Shown in pieces: positions 6,094 to 7,996 of a stretch of DNA of 7,996 nucleotides. The notes beneath the pieces were generated by a model, which saw only the letters and a list, made by a program, of their open reading frames with translations, did no database searches and was not told the DNA's origin. The DNA comes from JBBAAP01 sp043808305 (GTDB lineage Bacteria > Planctomycetota > MHYJ01 > JACQXL01), in assembly GCA_043808305.1 (NCBI GenBank), contig JAZDFB010000049.1, forward strand, positions 1 through 7,996. Reading direction: 5' to 3'. Position numbers and translations under genes: made by a program. The first letter of the stretch is position 1. Every line of letters starts with the position of its first letter.

Positions 6094-6168
6094 TTGGAGC
6101 CCCGCCCGAAGGCGGGATGAACTCCGCGGACTTATTGAGCCACAGTGAAATCCCGCACTTATGCGGGA
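6094..6168 (+). repeat. 75-nt core repeat, copy B
   Basis: This is identical to the reverse complement of 4825-4899 except for two transitions, GGATGAA against GGATAAA and CAGTGAA against CAGCGAA. One transition lies beside the first hairpin, and the other is in the linking segment near the second. Confidence 0.9.
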
Positions 6169-6171
6169 TTT
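6148..6171 (+). terminator. Terminator-like hairpin downstream of ssrA
   Basis: AAATCCCGCA (6148-6157) pairs perfectly with TGCGGGATTT (6162-6171) around the 4-nt loop CTTA. It is a stable 10-bp stem about 95 nt past the tmRNA 3' end and could stop or protect ssrA transcripts. Only three T residues follow the GC-rich part, so efficient intrinsic termination is uncertain. It is also part of the repeat element. Confidence 0.4.
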
Positions 6172-6295
6172 CAGCGGGATTAATGCGTCTCGGCGTACTG
6201 ATTCTATATTTTTCTTCTACCTGTTCTTGTCGGCTATCCGTACTGACAAGATATTGTCCTCCACTCATTTTTCTGAATAATTTCATAAGAAATAT

Positions 6296-6323
6296 TTGAC
6301 TCTTGGTGTTTTACTGATATAAG
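6296..6323 (+). promoter_or_regulatory. glnA: Candidate sigma-70-type promoter for glnA
   Basis: TTGACT (6296-6301) and TATAAG (6318-6323) are spaced by 16 nt, each one base from consensus. Initiation near 6330 would give a leader of about 40 nt, with GAAAGGG (6354-6360) as ribosome-binding site 9 nt before the first ATG. I found no -24/-12 sigma-54 element here, although rpoN is nearby. Confidence 0.6.
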
Positions 6324-6369
6324 ACACGGAAATTTTTGTAATTCTGCAATATAGAAAGGGATAAGTAAT

Positions 6370-7692
6370 ATGATGACCAAAAGCGGCGTGAAGAAATTAA
6401 TGAAGCAGAAGGGCGTGAAGTTTATTGAGATATGGTTCACCGATATCCTGGGTATGTTGAAGGCGTTTACTATCCCTAAGGAGGAACTGGACAAGGCATT
6501 TGACGAAGGGATGGGATTCGACGGCTCTTCGGTCCTGGGTTTTACCCGGATTGATGAAAGCGATATGGTGGCTGTGCCTGACCCGTCAACCTTTGTGGTT
6601 CTGCCGTGGCGTCCCAGGGAAAAGGCTACCGGCCGGATGTTTGCCGATGTCTTGAATCCCGACCGGACCCCGTTTGAAGGCGATCCCAGATATATCCTTA
6701 AGAAGAACCTTGATATTGTCAAGAAGCTCGGTTATACGTATTTTGTCGGCCCGGAACTGGAATATTTCTATTTCAAGGATTCCAGCAAGACTGAAGTCCT
6801 GGATTCCGGCGGATATTTTGACCTGATACCGCGCGATGAGGCGGTTGACCTGAGGCGTGAGACTGTCCTGACGCTTGAGGAAATGGGCATAGAGGTGGAA
6901 TACAGCCACCACGAGTGCGCCGAGAGCCAGCACGAGATAGACCTCCGTTATAAAGACGCGCTGACGATGTCGGATATCGTGATGACATACCGGCTGGCAG
7001 TCAAGGAAGTCGCTTTCCGGAACGGCGTCTATGCGACATTTATGCCCAAGCCGTTATTCGGGCAAAACGGCTCCGGGATGCACGTTCATATGTCGCTTTA
7101 CAAGGACGGCAAGAACGCTTTCTTCAGCCCTAAAGGCAAATATTATCTCTCGGATATGGCCGTGAAATTCGTGGGCGGGCTTCTGAAGTACGGCAGCGAG
7201 GTATCTTCGGTGATGTGCCAGTGGGTGAACTCTTACAAACGGTTGGTGCCGGGCTATGAAGCGCCGGTGTATCTGTCCTGGGCACAGCAGAACAGGTCGG
7301 ATTTAATCAGAATCCCGATGTATAAACCCGGCAAAGCCGGAGCCACCCGGATAGAATTCCGCGCGCCTGACCCGGCCTGTAACCCTTATCTGACCTTTGC
7401 CTGCCTTTTAGGGGCGGGAATGAAGGGCATAAAGGAAAATCTCAGGCCGCCTATCCCGGTAGAGGAAAACGTCTATAGGATGAGCAACGAGGAGAGGAAG
7501 AGTCGGGGCATCGGCACTCTGCCCGGCAGTTTGATAGAAGCGATTGAACTGACCGAGAAAAGCGCTCTGGTTAAAGAAGTGCTGGGCGAGCATACCTTCA
7601 GGGAATTTATCGGCAACAAGCATATCGAATGGGATAATTACCGCACCCAGGTAACGACGTACGAGTTGTCGCGCTATCTGCCGATACTATAG
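6370..7692 (+). CDS. glnA: Glutamine synthetase, type I (GSI-alpha)
   Basis: A 440-residue cytoplasmic enzyme that makes glutamine from glutamate, ammonia and ATP, normally as a dodecamer. The N-terminal beta-grasp domain has GFDGSSVLGFTRIDESDM (49-66). R60 there corresponds to Bacillus subtilis Arg62, the feedback-inhibition residue typical of GSI-alpha. Catalytic motifs are GPELEYF (127-133, metal-binding E129 and E131), SHHECAESQHEID (179-191), MPKPLFGQNGSGMHVH (225-240), VNSYKRLVPGYEAP (286-299), NRSDLIRIP (308-316) and RIEFRAPDPACNPYL (327-341). The loop reading AESQ is AxGQ in many relatives, while the flanking E182, Q187 and E189 are kept. The region where GSI-beta enzymes carry the adenylylated tyrosine reads ENVYRMSNEERKSRG, as in GSI-alpha, so control by adenylylation is unlikely. 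The first of two adjacent ATGs is chosen because its spacing to GAAAGGG is better. The stop codon lies inside an inverted repeat (7688-7701). Confidence 0.97.
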   Translation: MMTKSGVKKLMKQKGVKFIEIWFTDILGMLKAFTIPKEELDKAFDEGMGFDGSSVLGFTRIDESDMVAVPDPSTFVVLPWRPREKATGRMFADVLNPDRTPFEGDPRYILKKNLDIVKKLGYTYFVGPELEYFYFKDSSKTEVLDSGGYFDLIPRDEAVDLRRETVLTLEEMGIEVEYSHHECAESQHEIDLRYKDALTMSDIVMTYRLAVKEVAFRNGVYATFMPKPLFGQNGSGMHVHMSLYKDGKNAFFSPKGKYYLSDMAVKFVGGLLKYGSEVSSVMCQWVNSYKRLVPGYEAPVYLSWAQQNRSDLIRIPMYKPGKAGATRIEFRAPDPACNPYLTFACLLGAGMKGIKENLRPPIPVEENVYRMSNEERKSRGIGTLPGSLIEAIELTEKSALVKEVLGEHTFREFIGNKHIEWDNYRTQVTTYELSRYLPIL

Positions 7693-7810
7693 TCGGCTGT
7701 CTGTGAAGTTGTACTTCGGCAGTTGGATGGCGCTTCGGCGCCAGACTTACTGCCGAGTATCCTCGGCTGTAACTCACTACGTTCGAACAGCCGATGGACA
7801 GCCGACTATA
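7688..7810. repeat. 14-bp inverted repeat enclosing two hairpins, overlapping the glnA stop
   Basis: TATAGTCGGCTGTC (7688-7701) is the perfect reverse complement of GACAGCCGACTATA (7797-7810). Inside lie two hairpins: TCGGCAGT/ACTGCCGA (7716-7756) with an inner TGGCGC-TTCG-GCGCCA stem (7728-7743, a C-UUCG-G tetraloop in RNA), and TCGGCTGT/ACAGCCGA (7763-7794). As RNA this could fold into a branched three-way structure right after glnA. The left arm includes the last glnA sense codon and the stop codon. Confidence 0.85.
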
Positions 7811-7996
7811 CCCGGCAGTAATTTCATAGTCCGGCAGTTTGAGCGTAGCGAATTATACTCCAGCAGTTTGAACGTTAGTGAATTACTGCTGGGTATTCTC
7901 GGCTGATAACGCTCCTTTGTCGCTAACAGCCGATGGACTGCCGACTATACTGGGCTGTAACTCGTCCCGCCTTGGCGGGACTCTAACAGCCCAAGT
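7811..7996. repeat. Continuation of the hairpin array after glnA, running off the window
   Basis: Further units are CCGGCAGT repeated directly (7812-7819 and 7831-7838) and CCAGCAGT/ACTGCTGG (7860-7892). Next are TCGGCTG/CAGCCGA (7899-7933) and TGGGCTGT/ACAGCCCA (7951-7993), the last with an inner GTCCCGCC/GGCGGGAC stem (7964-7981). Neighbouring units are joined by 6-nt linkers of the type GTATCC, GTATTC or CTATAC. Loops carry related sequences such as GAGCGTAGCGAA, GAACGTTAGTGAA and, inverted at 7772-7786, GAACGTAGTGAG. No gene is seen from 7693 to 7996; open frames here are translated palindromes. The array probably continues past the end. Confidence 0.85.

Larger units (their letters stand above)
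6055..6190 (+). repeat. Short copy of the modular hairpin-repeat element, abutting the tmRNA 3' end
   Basis: Starting at the base after tmRNA there is a 28-nt head (6055-6082), an 11-nt link, the 75-nt core (6094-6168), TTT and a 19-nt tail (CAGCGGGATTAATGCGTCT, 6172-6190). Head and tail each match the long inverted copy at 4704-4987 with two mismatches. The head hairpin is broken here: its closing ACTGCCA arm is missing and the sequence runs instead into TATACTTCGGCAGTT, a junction also seen in the array after glnA (7712-7724). The core has hairpins at 6097-6124 and 6148-6171. No gene is apparent in 6055-6369. Beyond the repeat I see only the glnA promoter candidate and a minor inverted repeat, CTTGTC (6226-6231) with GACAAG (6245-6250). 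Confidence 0.85.

Noticed and set aside
4704..6190. Integrative element or prophage bounded by the tRNA-Leu and tmRNA junctions
   Set aside because: The enclosed genes are tRNA-Leu, smpB and ssrA themselves, which are core genes. The repeats are inverted rather than direct, and there is no integrase.
5994..6299. Open + frame across the end of tmRNA
   Set aside because: DGGSIPPTS is the translated T arm and acceptor end of tmRNA, followed by the repeat element. Not a gene.
7703..7906. 67-codon + frame after glnA
   Set aside because: It lies wholly in the hairpin array, has no ribosome-binding site and no recognisable protein features.
7749..7993. Hairpins as integron attC sites (GTTA/TAAC motifs near stems)
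   Set aside because: attC sites have RYYYAAC at the outer 5' end and GTTRRRY at the outer 3' end with bulged bases. Here the motifs are on the inner side of the stems and oriented the other way, and there is no integrase or cassette gene.
7688..7996. CRISPR array
   Set aside because: Units are not constant direct repeats separated by uniform spacers; stems vary, linkers are only 6 nt, and no cas genes are present.

Overview
The window looks like chromosomal housekeeping DNA from an uncultured Gram-negative-type bacterium. It carries recR, rpoN, a MoxR ATPase, smpB, a one-piece tmRNA, tRNA-Leu(CAG) and a GSI-alpha type glutamine synthetase. A single-membrane-pass, coiled-coil, cysteine-rich protein of unknown function follows the MoxR gene. 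Neither the tRNA nor the tmRNA encodes its CCA end. I cannot name the lineage from sequence alone. A planctomycete or another deep-branching PVC-type bacterium would fit, but that is a guess.

Layout. (1) Positions 2-4353, + strand: the 3' part of recR, then rpoN (2-nt gap), then a MoxR AAA+ ATPase (3-nt gap), a tight cluster that is probably one operon. After 51 nt and a strong AGGAGG ribosome-binding site comes the membrane-anchored coiled-coil protein with six C-terminal CxxC pairs. (2) Positions 4397-4642, - strand: a small GIY-YIG nuclease of the UPF0213/YhbQ type, convergent with the preceding gene. (3) Positions 4704-4987: a non-coding array of hairpins that ends exactly at the 3' end of tRNA-Leu (4988-5071, - strand). 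(4) Positions 5162-6054, + strand: smpB and ssrA, the trans-translation pair, with a hairpin element between them. The tmRNA tag reads AEPAYNLAA. (5) Positions 6055-6190: a shorter inverted copy of the 4704-4987 array, starting at the base after the tmRNA 3' end. (6) Positions 6370-7692, + strand: glnA behind a good sigma-70-like promoter. (7) Positions 7688-7996: another hairpin array, which overlaps the glnA stop codon and runs off the window.

The genes are ordinary; the intergenic DNA is not. Three gene 3' ends (tRNA-Leu, tmRNA, glnA) are directly abutted by members of what looks like one family of modular palindromic repeats. Most hairpins have stems of the type (T)CGGC[A/T]GT ... AC[A/T]GCCG(A), variable loops and short recurring linkers. 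The two copies flanking tRNA-Leu-smpB-ssrA are in inverted orientation. They share a 28-nt head, a 75-nt core (two mismatches) and a 19-nt tail, and differ by internal modules. This suggests a non-autonomous, REP/MITE-like repeat family with a preference for gene 3' ends. No transposase or recombinase for it is visible in the window.
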